Below, piece by piece: positions 1 through 12,225 of a stretch of 64,000 nucleotides of DNA. The DNA is from Apostichopus japonicus. Taxonomy: Eukaryota; Echinodermata; Holothuroidea; Aspidochirotida; Stichopodidae. The stretch lies in assembly GCF_037975245.1 (NCBI RefSeq), contig NC_092562.1, positions 1,150,501-1,214,500 on the forward strand, given 5' to 3'. The first letter of the stretch is position 1. Every line of letters starts with the position of its first letter. Made by a program: the position numbers and the translations under genes. A model generated the notes under the pieces. That model saw nothing but the letters and a program-made list of their open reading frames with translations, had not been told where the DNA came from and did not search any database.

Positions 1-944
1 TGAGATGTTCAATTAAGAAAATACTTACAACTGTGGGATATTCACACAAAAAATGATGACACAAAAGGAACAATCAATTATCTCTAGTAGATTTTGTAAG
101 ACTCACTTTGTTTTGCTGTGCAAGTTCTTTGTCTTCATTACTTTGTAAAACCCCAGAAGACTGTGATTTCTTGACTTAGTTTAAAATGTTAACACATTTT
201 CACCTGATTAAATTGTGACCATAGTTTTGAAGTAACCACCAAAAACATCACAAATTTTCAGCTCTCTTGACAGTTACAGAGGTACAGTATTTGCAACAAT
301 CACTTGTTGACTCCAACCAAGTAGAAAACTGATGAGCAAAGCCTACATCCTATGCAAAGGTTTTCCTAAGTGCAGCATTTCAGGTTTTCATGATGCACTG
401 TGATGCCATCAAAATGTTATGTTCTTCACCAACCAGAGCTACCAGTTCATTTCAGCAACCAACCAACTCTTAGTATTCAATGATTCATTCATGACTCTAT
501 CTTTATATTCATTGAAAGTATTTGAAAACTATTCAATGTTTAACTGTACTTTCTATAGACAACCTCTAACAACCATCTGTCCAGCCTTGCAATTTAGGTA
601 ACTTTTGACCTCTTCACTTCAACTGAGCTGACAAGGACCAAGTGTGATGAAGAGTCCCAGTAAAAGTGTGTCTGCTATCAGAAACAAATGCAACTGTAGT
701 TAGTTGCAATATTTAACAGATTTTATGGTCTACTTGGTATGTACACAATATTATAAATAAGTCCTTTTGTCTGTGGTACTACTGAGAGTGTGGGTTAAGC
801 TGAACTGAAACAAAATCTGTCCACAAAAAACAACATACTGTACCAACAATAGAATTCTGTTTGAACCAAGTTTAAGATTTATCAAAAGCTTTACCACTCA
901 ATAAAGCCTGTTTCAAACTGTTCGGATTTTGAGCACTGCTCTCC

Positions 945-1570
945 TAATACAACCTTTGACCCCTAATTAAAAACAATATCAGTCAAGAACTCATTAAGAG
1001 GTATCTACATGTTATATATCATCTACATGCATACGTAAAAGATTCACCTACAGTATCAAGTTGAAATTAATTAATTTGAAGGTTTACAAGGTTTGCAGGT
1101 TCTCAAACGACCTTTGACCTGCACCAAAAACAAACTTACCACTAATGAGACTAATGAAAGATGGACTTTATATTGAGTTTACAATGTTTTCATGTTATGA
1201 ACATTGTTGACTTCAATTGACATGAACGTTACCAAAAACAATACCAGAACCAAGAATCCACAGAGAGGCACCTGCACACCAACTATGAGATTGATCAAAG
1301 CTACACATATTGAGTTACCGGCTTTACATGGTTTTGACCAATGGTGGACTCATATGACTTTTGGCATCCATTGTAAACTGCGATAAAGATAGTAAACATC
1401 GAGGGGCACGAACAACTCATCTATATGATTCACCAAAGCTTCCAATAACTGTTGAGTGAGCTTGTTTACAAGCGTTTCATATTTTTACCTCAAGTGACAT
1501 TTGACCTCCACCAATACTATAAACAGTCAAGAACTCACTGAGGAGCATTAATGTACAGTAGTTAGTATGA
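945..1570. repeat. Diverged relics of a TGACCTTTGACC-containing interspersed repeat
   Basis: Related blocks near 945, 1110, 1235 and 1495 share the order: a TTTGACC motif, then a CACCAAAAACAA-like run, then GTCAAGAACTCA, then a phrase resembling 'gatcaaagctacacat'. The same theme recurs near 15360-15560 and 24176-24320, which marks a dispersed family. No coding potential is seen. Confidence 0.5.
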
Positions 1571-1984
1571 TGTTTATGCATGCTACACATGAAGAGTTAT
1601 TGTGTTTACCAAATGAGTCTCAAGTCAAGTCTCAAGTCACCGAGGGCAAGTCTCAATTAAGTCAAGTCTCAATTCATTATAGTAATGAATATCTGAAATC
1701 AGAATCCTTTATTAACTTATTTTGTAAAAGAACAGAACTGCATAGTACTTGGTGTTGAAGTAACATAAAACATTTCCATAATGCCAAAGTGATGAAGGCT
1801 TTCTTTAAGTTTGCCTCCATTCCAACCGCCATTAATTAATAATTAATTTAAAATTAACTTATTGTCAAGTACCTGTTTACTCTGTATTGGGTCATTGGTT
1901 TGGTCATCTTGCTAGTTGAAAAATTTCAAGTCATGATACTCACATTGAGTGTTATCATGATGCTTCTTCGGTGAGCTCTCTTTC

Positions 1985-2535
1985 TCTCGATATTTCTATC
2001 AGTACCTCTCTCTCTAACAAGGCCTAAATTACCAACTCTCTCTATCTTATTAGCCTACATTATCAACTCTATCTTATTCCCCTACATTATCAACTCTATC
2101 TTATTACATTACATTATCAATACTCTCTATCTTATTAGCCTATATTATCTACTCTATTAGATATCTTAATAGCATACATTATCAACACTCTCTTTACTGT
2201 TAGCCTACTTTATCAACACTCTCTATCTTATTAGCCTACATTATCAACTCTATCTTATTAGCCTACATTATCAACTCTATCTTATTCCCCTACACTATCA
2301 ACTCTATCTTATTACATTACATTATCAACACTTTCTATTTTATTAGCCTATATTATCTACTCTATTAGATATCTTCATAGCATACATTATCAACACTCTA
2401 TCTACTGTTAGCCTACTTTATCAACTCTCTCTATCTTATTAGCCTACATTATCAACAATCTCTCTATTGTTAGCCTACTTTATCAACACTCTCTATCTTA
2501 TTAGCCTACATTATCAACAATCTCTCCATATGTGT
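1985..2535. repeat. Minisatellite, roughly 27-30 bp units
   Basis: Imperfect tandem units built around TCTATCTTATTAGCCTACAT followed by TATCAAC(A)CTC run through this interval. Variants have ATTCCCC or ATTACATT in place of ATTAGCC. The pattern from 2065-2165 recurs almost unchanged at 2255-2365, which suggests a higher-order duplication of about 190 bp. Confidence 0.8.
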
Positions 2536-3464
2536 TGAGTCCTTAATCTCTACATTAATTAATATCAACTGACCAATTCTCTACTGAGAATATGTGGTTA
2601 TCATGCTACACAGTTCATGACAAAGGGATGAACATTGCCGATTTTCACTAGACACACAATAAATAGTTTAAATTTAATAAAACATACAGCTTTGGCATTG
2701 TTAATGGATATAAGAAGAATACAGAGTAATTAGCCATCTTCAAGGCATATATCTGACCCTGTCAAATGCATTAATTACACTGCACTTATAGAGTATCTTC
2801 ATTCATGTTTGTTTTGACAATGAATGTAACTTTGCAAGCAAAGGATCACATTTACAATTCTGACCACTGTCCTACACAAATGTGATATTTACATGCCTAC
2901 AATGTCATACAGTATATATTCTGACACACTGACTGTGTGTTAATGAATATCATCTCTTACCTCACTCACTACAAGTTGTCAATGATCTTAGAGCTCTCAC
3001 TGTGACCATCCAAAGGAATACAAGACTTTATAAATCACATTTTACCACAGTTTTCCTTGCTTACAGTTCATTGGGAACAAATGCCTTTACAAAATCATAT
3101 TAATATTTTATGATAAAAGGTGACAAGTGAGGTTACATTTAAAATGTTCCCTTTGTTTAACCAAACAGTACATATTAATCAACTTAAAAGTTGAGACTGG
3201 GCAATATTTGTGAGGTTTATTGGTATCAACTGCCCTTCTATGATATGCAAAATCCCATTCTCTGAACATCAGTTTATCACTAAACAAGATGAAAACATAG
3301 AAAGAGAAAAGTCCACCAACTGGAGCAGGATCTTGTTTAACTTGTATAAATCTGTAGTATACTGACTAATATTCATGCAATGCTACCAAATACTGTATTT
3401 GGGCACAACATCTCACAAAATGAAACAGAATTAGAATGATATATAAGATACTAAGAATACTAAC

Positions 3465-3569
3465 CACTCCCACATGTTGGACCTGCAAAGTTTGCATCAC
3501 AGTTGCAGACGTCACCAACACAGACACCATTCACACAAGAATATTGCCAGCTGTCACTGTCCTGACAAC
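3465..3569 (-). CDS. EGF-like domain exon (partial gene)
   Basis: A single exon of 105 nt, bounded by an AG acceptor at 3570-3571 and a GT donor (GTTAGT on the minus strand). It is phase 1-1 (2+102+1 nt), the usual symmetric class for EGF cassettes. The translation has six cysteines spaced as in an EGF repeat, with NGVCVGDVCNCD and FAGPTCGS at the C-terminal half (C-x-C, then G-P-T-C). EGF-like domains act in extracellular adhesion and receptor proteins. The exon matches the phase and strand of those at 4420-4527 and 14839-14931, so all three probably belong to one gene whose other exons lie outside the window or were not recognised. It is downstream of the phosphatase receptor stop codon and so is a separate gene. 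The full product cannot be named. Confidence 0.75.
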
Positions 3570-3879
3570 CTAGTACATGGTGACAAAGAAATGATAACAT
3601 ATGATGAGAAACACATCTAATTGAGGAAAACAAGGTAAACATTTTATTGAAATGGTTTTGTTACAAAGCTTGTCAGTGAAATATTTAGATGATTGGAGCA
3701 AAGATAGACTGTTTCTGTTAATACAAGTATGAGAGGTTACAAATAGCTTCAGGAGTAGAAATGGTCAAATATTGTTCATTGTGCTAATTATCCTGATTGC
3801 AAAGGATACACCTTTACGTTTCCTTCACAAAATGTTAAAGAAAACAAAGTTAACTGCACATTTTTCCATCACTCTCAAT

Positions 3880-4032
3880 ATTTTCAGAATAAACATGAAA
3901 ATATGTTCAGTTTGAACTGACAATATACACAATAACCTTTAATAACAACATCAGGAGTAAACATAAAGCATGACAAAGATTACGTAAAATATGTTACAGA
4001 AGAATGAAATTATGTCGTCAGTACATACTTGT
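3880..4032 (-). repeat. Diverged duplicate of the downstream flank of the EGF exon at 4420-4527
   Basis: The intronic stretch at about 4300-4425, ending in the donor context AGTACATACTTATTGT, is matched imperfectly at 3880-4032, ending in AGTACATACTTGTTGT. The exon part itself is not recognisable in the copy. It looks like the surviving edge of a tandem exon duplication. Confidence 0.5.
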
Positions 4033-4419
4033 TGTGTTACCTATCCAGCTTCTAGTACTAGGACTAACAACACTACCATATTGAAAACAGCTTGAGTTGA
4101 CAAAGACCCAGGCTTTACTTAACTTTTCTAACATTATTCTATATAAGACAGTAGTATACCTGTATATGCAGTAGTAACACACCCTACCAAAGAGTGGTTA
4201 ACTGTGTATGGCCTGCATTGTTGATTGTTTTGGGCTTAATGTCGCAGTTCATAATAAATAAATGTTTGATGATAAATGAGGATAAACAGCACAAGTAATA
4301 TTCAACATGTTCATTTTAAACTGAAAATACCATAAATTTTATAATAACATCAAAAAGGAACATAAAGCAAGATAAATATGATGTAAGATATGATAAAATT
4401 TTAGAATGTCAGTACATAC

Positions 4420-4527
4420 TTATTGTACAAAATGGAGGAAATCTTCCTGGTGGACAACTGCACATGTCTGGAGGCCCACGTATACAAGTACTATTTCTAA
4501 AGAAGCAAGGATAGTCATCGCAGTCCA
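4420..4527 (-). CDS. EGF-like domain exon (partial gene)
   Basis: A 108-nt exon with acceptor TTGCCAG and donor GTATGT on the minus strand, phase 1-1 (2+105+1 nt). The translation shows DCDDYPCFFRNSTC, then DMCSCPPGRFPPFC. That is an EGF-like cysteine pattern with the conserved C-x-C-P-P-G-x-x-x-x-x-C end. The domain is expected to be extracellular and disulfide bonded. It can splice in frame to the exons at 14839-14931 (upstream) and 3465-3569 (downstream). The start of the gene and any membrane anchor are not seen. Confidence 0.75.
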   Translation of the reverse strand, partial: WTAMTILASLEIVLVYVGLQTCAVVHQEDFLHFVQ

Positions 4528-4674
4528 CTGGCAAGAAAGAAAATGCTTATTCAATACAAATCACTGGTCAAGACATATTTATGATAGCTGGTTTATGTGA
4601 CAAAATATCATAATATCTTTTAATGGAATTAGAAACAGATTGACCAACTCTCTGAAACTTGGATGTGCTTGATA

Positions 4675-4777
<103 letters not shown>

Positions 4778-5175
4778 TTGTAACATTGATCTGCTGAGCT
4801 GTTGTGAAAGTTAGTTCACATTTAAGGATTGATGCATATGTACTCTACAGTAGTATATTCTCATGACAAATATATGAAATAAAAGATGAAAATTTCTACA
4901 TGGTTATTGTCCATCTGTTACAGTATATTATAATAGCCTAGCACAGGTAGACCTTTTAAACTAATAACCTAAAGTGTAGCCTATATATGTTATGTTGTAC
5001 ATGCTAAAGTATACAGGCTTGAAGTCTTGAAGGCTACAGTTTGCTGACCTGTGGTTCAGTCCATAATATATACTGTAAAAGTGTATGCAAGTACTTACAC
5101 AAGTTGTGTTCAATTCATTAGGCCCATTTGTTTACCATGATAAAGCCAACTTTAACAGAGGTTTTTGATGTTGAT

Positions 5176-5717
5176 CAGTGGCATCACCACACATTTCAAT
5201 CTGGGGGCCACAGGGAGGGCACAGCACTTAATTAGGGGGCACAATATTTATTTGTTAATGCCATCCTTGGGGAGGGGTGTTAGAGAAATTTTGATTTATT
5301 GAGGGTCCTTAGATGCAATCTGGTGCTATATTTTGCAACTTCTGTTCAAGAATTTTCAGGCTTATTGTGTCTGATATTTACGTTTTTAATTGAGGCATTA
5401 TAAAAATTTATACAAAAATGGAAATTAACCATTTTGCTTTGATAATGTTTTAAATTAGAGTGTTGAAAATTCATGCAGACTAGCGATTCACGCCGCAGCC
5501 TTTGTGACCTTGTAAGTGAGAAAACAGCTGGTTATTGTGATGGTCAGTGGAAAGAAGTTTTACTGTAGAACATAATACGTTTCGTCCTTTGTAAAATAAG
5601 GTTTTGTTTGAGTAATTTTGTTAACACTACAAATCGAATCTGGGAGGGGGAGCACCTGGAGGGGCCCAATTTTTGTTTGGGGGCATGTGCCCCCACCCCC
5701 CTTGGCGATGCCACTAC
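5176..5717. mobile_element. hAT-like MITE, 542 bp
   Basis: The left end reads CAGTGGCATCACCA and the right end, reversed, reads AGTGGCATCGCCAA, giving terminal inverted repeats that begin with AGTGGCATC. TGTTGAT flanks both sides (5169-5175 and 5718-5724). It is a 7-bp match, extended to 8 bp with one mismatch, which fits the 8-bp target duplication of the hAT superfamily. The interior is rich in G runs near both ends and has no transposase, so it is a non-autonomous element. Confidence 0.7.
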
Positions 5718-7104
5718 TGTTGATTTTAATCTAAGGAACTTTCTTTTGTCACTTGCAAAATCATTAAGGGACCATGACCATGCTGAGTTCAAAGATACTG
5801 TATGTCTCATGCATCACAGCTTAGTGTAGATTCTGAGGCTTAACATTGTATATCTAAGTATGATTACACATAGTCAGTTTGTGAAATGGAGCTGAAGTGA
5901 CTTTATCAGCATAGTAATTTATTTAAACCTTGGCAATATTTGTTATCTCATACTAGGTGATACTGAAAGCATTTTTTGAATTTCCCATTTAATAAATGCA
6001 GTACCAAACTCTTAACAAGAGCCCAACAGGCTTTGGGAATAGTAAAGTGATAAACTGTATGTCACCAACCAATATCATTATGCCCACATGTACCAGCTAT
6101 CAAACCAACAACTATATTCCAAGTTTGGATATAATCTGATTGAAGGTTGTGGAGTTATTACAATTTTAAACTTTTGGTCCCTCCCAAAAGAAATTGGGCC
6201 ACATAAAAAAAATTCAAGATAATGGTCCCAAAAAGTGTGGGCCCAAATGATCACAAAATATTGGGCCAAAAGAATGTGTCCCAAAATGCATTTAAGGTGG
6301 AAATAAAATCTGGGCCCATTTTACCAAAATTGGGCCTCAAATATTTGAGGCCCTGATGGCCTACATATGTTAGCATACAACAAATATTATGTATTATTTT
6401 GAAAGAGCCAAAAATGTCTAGAGTATTAGTTTTTGTCTTATTTGCATTTCGAAGGACTTTCCCTAAATGGTCTCTATTTTTCTACAACTTTCACTGCACT
6501 TTACGGTAAATAAGTTAATAACTACTGCATAGTTGCAAGAAACTACTACTAAATTATGCATACAGCTCCATGGCCAATGCACATGGTAAAGCATTGGTAG
6601 CTGAACAACACAAGGGAATCAGGTCACACTGACTAGCAAGTTCTGCCCTGACAGTAGTTCTAGCAAATTACTCATGGAATTGAGGATTCCACTTGATCTC
6701 GAGCAGTTGATGAGATCCAGGTCAAATCAACCACTCTTAATCAACTTCTGTGTGGGAACGCTCCCTGGGTCAACAGATCTTGAGATGTTGATCCACCGAC
6801 AAGGGTAGATCAGATCTGTAGCAGTTGATTAAAATGCTGTGTATGAAAGCTCAGTGGATCAAGGTGACCCCAGATCACGGTGACCTATGACGGTACTATG
6901 ACACAGCATCCTTTCTTTAACCACAGTCAACGCGCGTAACTTGGCGTAGGCCTTTTGTACAGTATTACGTCGATTCACAAGCATTGTACTGTACTACCAA
7001 GCTACTCACAGTACATATATGTGTAGTTAATTGAAGAAAGTACACAGCAAATTCATTGGGCAAACACTATACTGAGCACTGTTGAAACAATACGGGCGCG
7101 GAAA
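5718..7104. other. No gene recognised
   Basis: A stretch at 6150-6360 is rich in short GGGCC/GGCCC and 'ttgggcc' motifs. Another at 6690-6890 repeats GTTGAT and GATC words, for example GCAGTTGAT at 6703 and 6822. Neither has domain or splice support. The second lies just upstream of the Myb/SANT-like exon and could be its promoter region, which is only a guess. Confidence 0.4.
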
Positions 7105-7409
7105 ATGTCGGAGGAAAAATGTGGTCCGACGAAGAACTAGGATTTCTCATTGACATATGGGGAATCACAGAGGTTCTTAAAAAGATGGACGGAACTTCCC
7201 GGAATTCTTTGGTGTTCAAAGAAATTTGTGGGAAACTTTGTCGTGCAGGATATACAAGGTCATCAAAGGAAGGAAAAAATAAACTTCATCATTTAAAAAG
7301 AGACTACAAGAAAGTTGTTGACCATATTGGCAAAGTGGAGTTGAGCCAAAAGACATGCTTTTCAAAGATAAGAGTGATACACCTTTAGGACAATTGACAC
7401 ACATGGGTA
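7105..7409 (+). pseudogene. Myb/SANT-like DNA-binding domain exon, frameshifted
   Basis: The frame starting at 7119 (MWSDEELGFLIDIWG, then GYTRSSKEGKNKLHHLKRDY) matches the Myb/SANT-like DNA-binding domain (Myb_DNA-bind_4 type) found in metazoan regulators and in transposon-encoded proteins. Its three tryptophan/aromatic helices bind DNA. An ATG at 7105 opens in another frame and runs only to a stop 12 codons later. A second frame takes over after about residue 77 and leads to a good donor (ATGG|GTAAGTAC, exon end near 7407). The exon therefore seems to carry two indels and is probably a pseudogene, although sequence error is possible. No DDE transposase was found beside it. Its phase-1 donor could join the exon at 10828 in the transposon downstream. 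Confidence 0.6.
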
Positions 7410-8532
7410 AGTACATAATTGGCATAGGAAGAATCTGCTTTCTGATATGCAATGACTTATGACTTTTGGCTGTTTCTCATCCTGATAAGCTTTCTCCCTC
7501 CAGATAAACCTCACTACCTTATCCTATATCCACATTTTCAAAGGAGTGAGAACTCTAAAAAGAATGCTAAGATACTGAAAAATGATGAAAATTGCAAAGA
7601 ATTACCACTTCCCTTTATGCAATTATATATTCATTAACTAGCTGTATTGCTATTCCACTGTGGCATCTTCATTGCAGAAATCAGCCAGCAATTGAAGAAG
7701 TAGGCATTTTAAAAGGAGACAGACATATATTCCCAGCTACAGTATCACATAAGCTCTACCCACATTAGAGGGTTGAGCTAATAAAATTTGTATGCACACT
7801 CGGCCAAAAAAAAAATAGATGAGCCTTGACAGAGTGAGGTAGGATACCAAAAGAATATCATTAGGTTTTCATTGGATCAAATCAATAATCTGTAGGCAGG
7901 ATTAATTGATAGTTTGATATTTGCCACAGCTTTCCCTATGATGTCAATAGGCTTTCATAAGAAAATGCACATACTGTAGATGGTGAAAAGAATAAGCTAA
8001 GAGTTATGTGTCGGCACTGATGCAATCAATCATCACTTGACATTTACCTACAGTACTGTAGACATCAGGTAGACATCTACTTGTTGAATGTACAGCATGG
8101 AGAGCCACAAAGCATTCATATGTGTCAATATTCATTGTTGCAGTGTACTTTACCACAGCAGTATCTGGAGTCTGAGACAAAGTTGATTTCTGTTCTGAGT
8201 CCTGGCTGTCAAAGACAGACTCAAGATAAAAAAAAAATCCAAATGCAGCTCAACACAAGCCACAGAGTCCTGCAGTGTACAGTGAAGAAAGCATTGTTCC
8301 AGGTGTCAAGTCAGCACACACTTTAAATGTACTCAGTGTTTCTTTGGATGGTCTAAATTGATGCAAGATAAAGATGCTGTTGCAAATTCAAACAGATGAT
8401 TAATTAATAAAAATACAAAAGATTAGAGAAAGTTAAAGTAATACAGTTCAAGGCTTTTAACAATCATCAGTTGTAAAGATTTGTGAGTCAGTCAGGTCTC
8501 CTTATCTGACATATTGTATCTCCTAGATGTAA
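7410..8532. other. No gene recognised
   Basis: AT-rich sequence between the Myb/SANT-like exon and the CCCAG transposon. The short open frames have no domain match I can recognise, no consistent splice context and no repeats of note. Confidence 0.5.
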
Positions 8533-8563
8533 ACTAGGGTAGGTTTAAGCTTTGTAAGGGCGG

Positions 8564-9075
8564 CCCAGGAGAAAATTCCTGTTAATACCTGTTACAATTT
8601 CAACTGGTTTTAACCGGAACCAACAGGGACTAACAGGTACCTGTTAACGACAACTGGTTTTATCAGGTTTTGTGACCAAAACCAGTTTATACCAGTTAAT
8701 TACCTGTTGCAACAGGTAAATTACCTGTAAGCTGTAACAGGTACCAATTGGTTTTAACAGGTACCTGTTAAACCAGTTGCTTTCAACAGGTAAAATACCT
8801 GTTGAAAACAACTGGTTTAACAGGTACCTGTTGAAAACAACTGGTTTAACAGGTACCTGTTGAAAACAACTGGTTTAACAGGTACCTGTTGAAAACAACT
8901 AGTTAAACAGGTACCTGTTGAAAACAACTGGTTTAACAGGTACCTGTTGAAAACAACTGGTTTAACAGGTACCTGTTGAAAACAACTGGTTTAACAGGTA
9001 CCTGTTGAAAACAACTGGTTTAACAGGTACCTGTTACACCAGTTGCATTCAACAGGTACCAGTTGGTTCAAATTT
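8564..9075. repeat. Left subterminal repeat array of the BEN transposon
   Basis: From about 8780 to 9030 a 29-bp unit made of AACAGGTACCTGTTGAAAAC plus AACTGGTTT repeats head to tail with near identity. Looser copies reach the terminus. AACAGGTACCTGTT is a perfect 14-bp palindrome, as expected of a site for a dimeric DNA-binding protein. There are no spacers, so this is not a CRISPR array. Confidence 0.9.
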
Positions 9076-9099
9076 CTGTCTCCACTTTAAGGCACATAA

Positions 9100-9345
9100 T
9101 GGTGGATCACCGTTGTCAGGGAAGGTTTATGAGGGGAGGGGGGGCTTGAAAATTTTTGTTTATCAAAAAGGGCTTACAGTATATGCAAAATGATGCAATT
9201 ATTTCCTTTTTTTTTGCTCCCTTCGTTTTTTTCACCGTCGGACATCACGTCCCCAATTTTTTTTTGTGGAGGTACTGTTTCCCCTGCCCCCCCTTCCCCA
9301 CCCTCGCTGGCTTTGCACTGCAAAGATGTGGTATAGCATATGTCT
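9100..9345. repeat. G/C-run repeat fragment, possibly a nested MITE
   Basis: A G-run (GAGGGGAGGGGGGGCTTG) near 9131 and a C-run (CCCCTGCCCCCCCTTCCCC) near 9280 face each other across a T-rich core. The arrangement resembles the G-run and C-run ends of the other MITE-like repeats in this window (5176-5717, 25153-26489). I could not fix the terminal repeats or a target duplication. Confidence 0.3.
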
Positions 9346-10827
9346 GATCACTGAATTGTTTATTTTATTTGGTACATTACAGGTAAAGGTAAAATAAAAA
9401 AAATTCACATATTAAATTTATGAGAGAGTTCTTCCAGATAGTATATGAATACGTAGCATACACATACATCAAAAGATTGAGACGAGCTCGCATCTATATT
9501 TAGATCAGTGATTCATAGTCTAAGAAAGTAAGACGCATATTGCCAAGTCAAGATCAAGATAAAAATAATTAATGTTTAAATTGTATTATGATTTAATCCT
9601 TTCTTATTTACTGTTGTTTTAAATTTTTGATATCATTTAATGATATTTGTAATTTTCAGTGACATAAAACTCTCAAATTGGGAGGCCAAAGACAATTTTT
9701 TTCAATTTTTTTGATAATCACATTTTGTACGAGGTTTAAGTTGAACTTTGACTTCGACACTAACTGTTCGAAACCGAGGAGCAACGGCAACTTGCATTGC
9801 ACAGCGTAAGCATTGCTTGGCATAGTTTAATACGATCACTCTAAGCAACTTTCAACTGTTAATCACCCAAGAAGATCTATAGAAGAATGGAAGTATTAAC
9901 CGCCACCATCGGCCTACCTGTTGTTCCTTAAACTTGGAGGTAAAACTAACGTTAATTGTTAGGCACTGGCACAAAGTAGTATTATGATTAGCGTTACGCT
10001 ACGCAGTTTTTGTGACCGTTGTTAGGCTAGCGTTTCGCAATACACAAGTGCAATGACAGTGAGTAGCCTAGGTTTTCTATTGAGTACTGCAGTGCATTCT
10101 CAACACTAAACTGTGCATTCTAAACACCAATTAACAATGTGTTATGTGTGTATTGGACTAGATTGAACAGTCGCACATAATCTTCTAATTTATTTCCAAA
10201 CAAATGCTGGGACTAAGTTTCAATAGTTGAAGCTTAGGTCTACACTCATTTGTTAAAGATTTCTTGAATTTCCCATGTGAATCTAAATGGGCAGGCTATA
10301 GTGATATTGAATAAAACAAGGCTAGACCTTCAAACTTACTGTTACAGTAGTCTGAACAAATTATGTTGGCTAGTCACCGGTATTATATACTTTAGTACTA
10401 CTACTAGTAAGACTAAAAAAATGACTGAAAGACAAACTAACTTAGTGTGACAAAGAACTGTTTCTTCTCTAGCCTAGGTCTAAATAGACTTGTTAAGTGA
10501 GCAAGCAAAATAACAACTTAAAACAATTAGGCCTATAAATAAGTTGGCTCAGTGCATTTGTGTTTCTAAAATCTTGTATTTTAGATCTTAAAAACAAACA
10601 AAGATTTAGCCCATGTTTTATTATCTCTGTAGTCTGGGCATTTGATTCTGGTTGCAATGATGATGACACTCTGGTTCAAATGTTCAGCTTTATACAGTCT
10701 GCTTCAAACTTTGGGATTCTTTTTTTAGACTATTGTGGAAGCAAATCTCATATCACTTTGTGGTGACAACTTTATTTCATTTTTTTCAAATGATGACTAC
10801 TGCTGCTTTGCTATTTCCTTTTTCCAG
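9346..10827. other. Element interior upstream of the BEN gene; no exon assigned
   Basis: No domain is recognisable. A more GC-balanced stretch at 9740-10080 with a GT donor context (TTGGAG|GTAAAA near 9941) could be the promoter and a 5' non-coding exon of the BEN gene. This is inference only. Confidence 0.3.
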
Positions 10828-12225
10828 GAAGAATTGAAAAACCAAATATCCAGATGAGGTTTCCTGTGATGTACGACACCAGTGTGGAGGCAACAACAGA
10901 AGAGGAGAACGTATATGGCTTAAAGACATAATGGTGTAAGATGATATTAAGAGTTTATCCGAGAGTCTAAAAAGCAAAGGAACAAGTGCCATAGAGAAAA
11001 AAGATGGAAAGGTGAGTTTAACTATTGTACCCAAATGTGTAATGATATTATTTAAATACTTTTCATAACCTGTTTATATATAATATAAAAAAAAAACAGT
11101 CTGGTACATCATTTACGTACAAGCGTCATAAGTTTGGCCAATTGTTTACTGAATTGGGATAATTATAAACATGGTTATTAAGCTTTGAAAAATAACTTGG
11201 TGTTATAGTGCAAATCTAGTAATTATTTGGTAAAGCTGCTATTCCTGGCTTATAATTTGAGGGACCTTGATTTAAATGTTTACCTCCCAATATGTTGATA
11301 TAAAATTTTAATGTAAATGTATGTTTATGATAATGTGAGTTACCATGTGCTATGTCTGTATATGCTTACAGGTATATCATATTTTCTGTTCACAGGGCAA
11401 TATTGGTGCAGATTTTGGGCTTCCTGAAGACAAGTGGGAGGCCATTTGTAGTTAAGAGAAACACTCTATGTTCGTGAAGACTTTACTGGTGTTGATTTGG
11501 GGTACCAACACTTTGAAAACAAAAGTCGTTGGGAATGCTTGCACAAGATTCAACAGTGACAGAGATGCAAAACCGCTGTTGTCTCCCGTGAAGGTTAATG
11601 CTATGGAAGGTTAGTCATTATGAAAAGCTTTCAAACAAGTAACCATTTATATTACAAGCTCATGACTTAGTACACAAGTGTACAATATAATTTACTGAAT
11701 AAGCTGTTTTTCAGGAGAAAGTAATTTTTTAACACTGACAGAACTATTTATCAGTAGGATTATGCATTCCAGTATCATGAGTTAACAACTGATATCATTT
11801 TGGTTGGTTCTTAATTGCCTTTGAGTTCTGACAGGAAGCCTACAATCAAACTACCATAGCGGTGTAGTTTTTCCAACCAAAAGATTGAGCAAACCCAAAT
11901 TCTAAACCAAAAGAATGTTCTTGGTTAGACTGTGATTGCTAGTCCATTCAGGTTGGATACCAACAGAGATAAATATCGTGAGACATTCTAAACCATAGGA
12001 AAGTTTGACCTTAACTTTCCATGAAAGCACTCATCTAGCAATGCAAGAGAGTTTGTTAAGTTTTAGGACCACACTGTTACTGTTAATCATGATAAGTCAA
12101 TTCTTAAGTGTTCATACGCTTTGTTTCTTGCAGCACAATTCGTGGAACGTTTGAAAGAAAGCTGCAGTTTACTGAGGAAGCTACAAGGTTCAGCAATATA
12201 TCCGAGAAGCTGGCATCAACCTTAA
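10828..12225 (+). pseudogene. BEN-domain protein gene, broken
   Basis: Three exons are visible: 10828-11011, 11396-11609 and 12134-12225, each with AG acceptors and GT donors and compatible phases. Exon 2 translates to FGLPEDKWEAICS, a TAA-type stop, then MFVKTLLVLIWG, VVGNACTRFNSD and KPLLSPVKVNAME. This is the helix-rich pattern of a BEN domain (a DNA- and chromatin-binding fold also found in transposons), ending in the conserved LSP-K-x-x-A-x motif. Exon 3 adds AQFVERLKESCS and ends at TAA 12223-12225. Breaks: an in-frame stop at 10929-10931 in exon 1, after which the open frame shifts, and a stop early in exon 2. It lies wholly inside the CCCAG element and is its only coding content. The likely role was binding the element's own subterminal repeats, by analogy with CACTA accessory proteins. 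Confidence 0.65.

Larger units (their letters stand above)
1..3464. other. No gene recognised; AT-rich DNA with repeat relics
   Basis: I see no exon with a recognisable protein domain here on either strand. Short open frames lack splice or domain support. The stretch holds relics of a TGACCT-containing repeat (about 945-1570) and a minisatellite (about 1985-2535). It lies downstream of the last EGF-like exon found on the minus strand, so it may be intron or 3' flank of that gene. Confidence 0.5.

Noticed and set aside
8780-9030. Regular 29-bp repeats that look like a CRISPR array
   Set aside because: There are no unique spacers and no cas genes, the host is eukaryotic, and the block ends at a transposon terminus.
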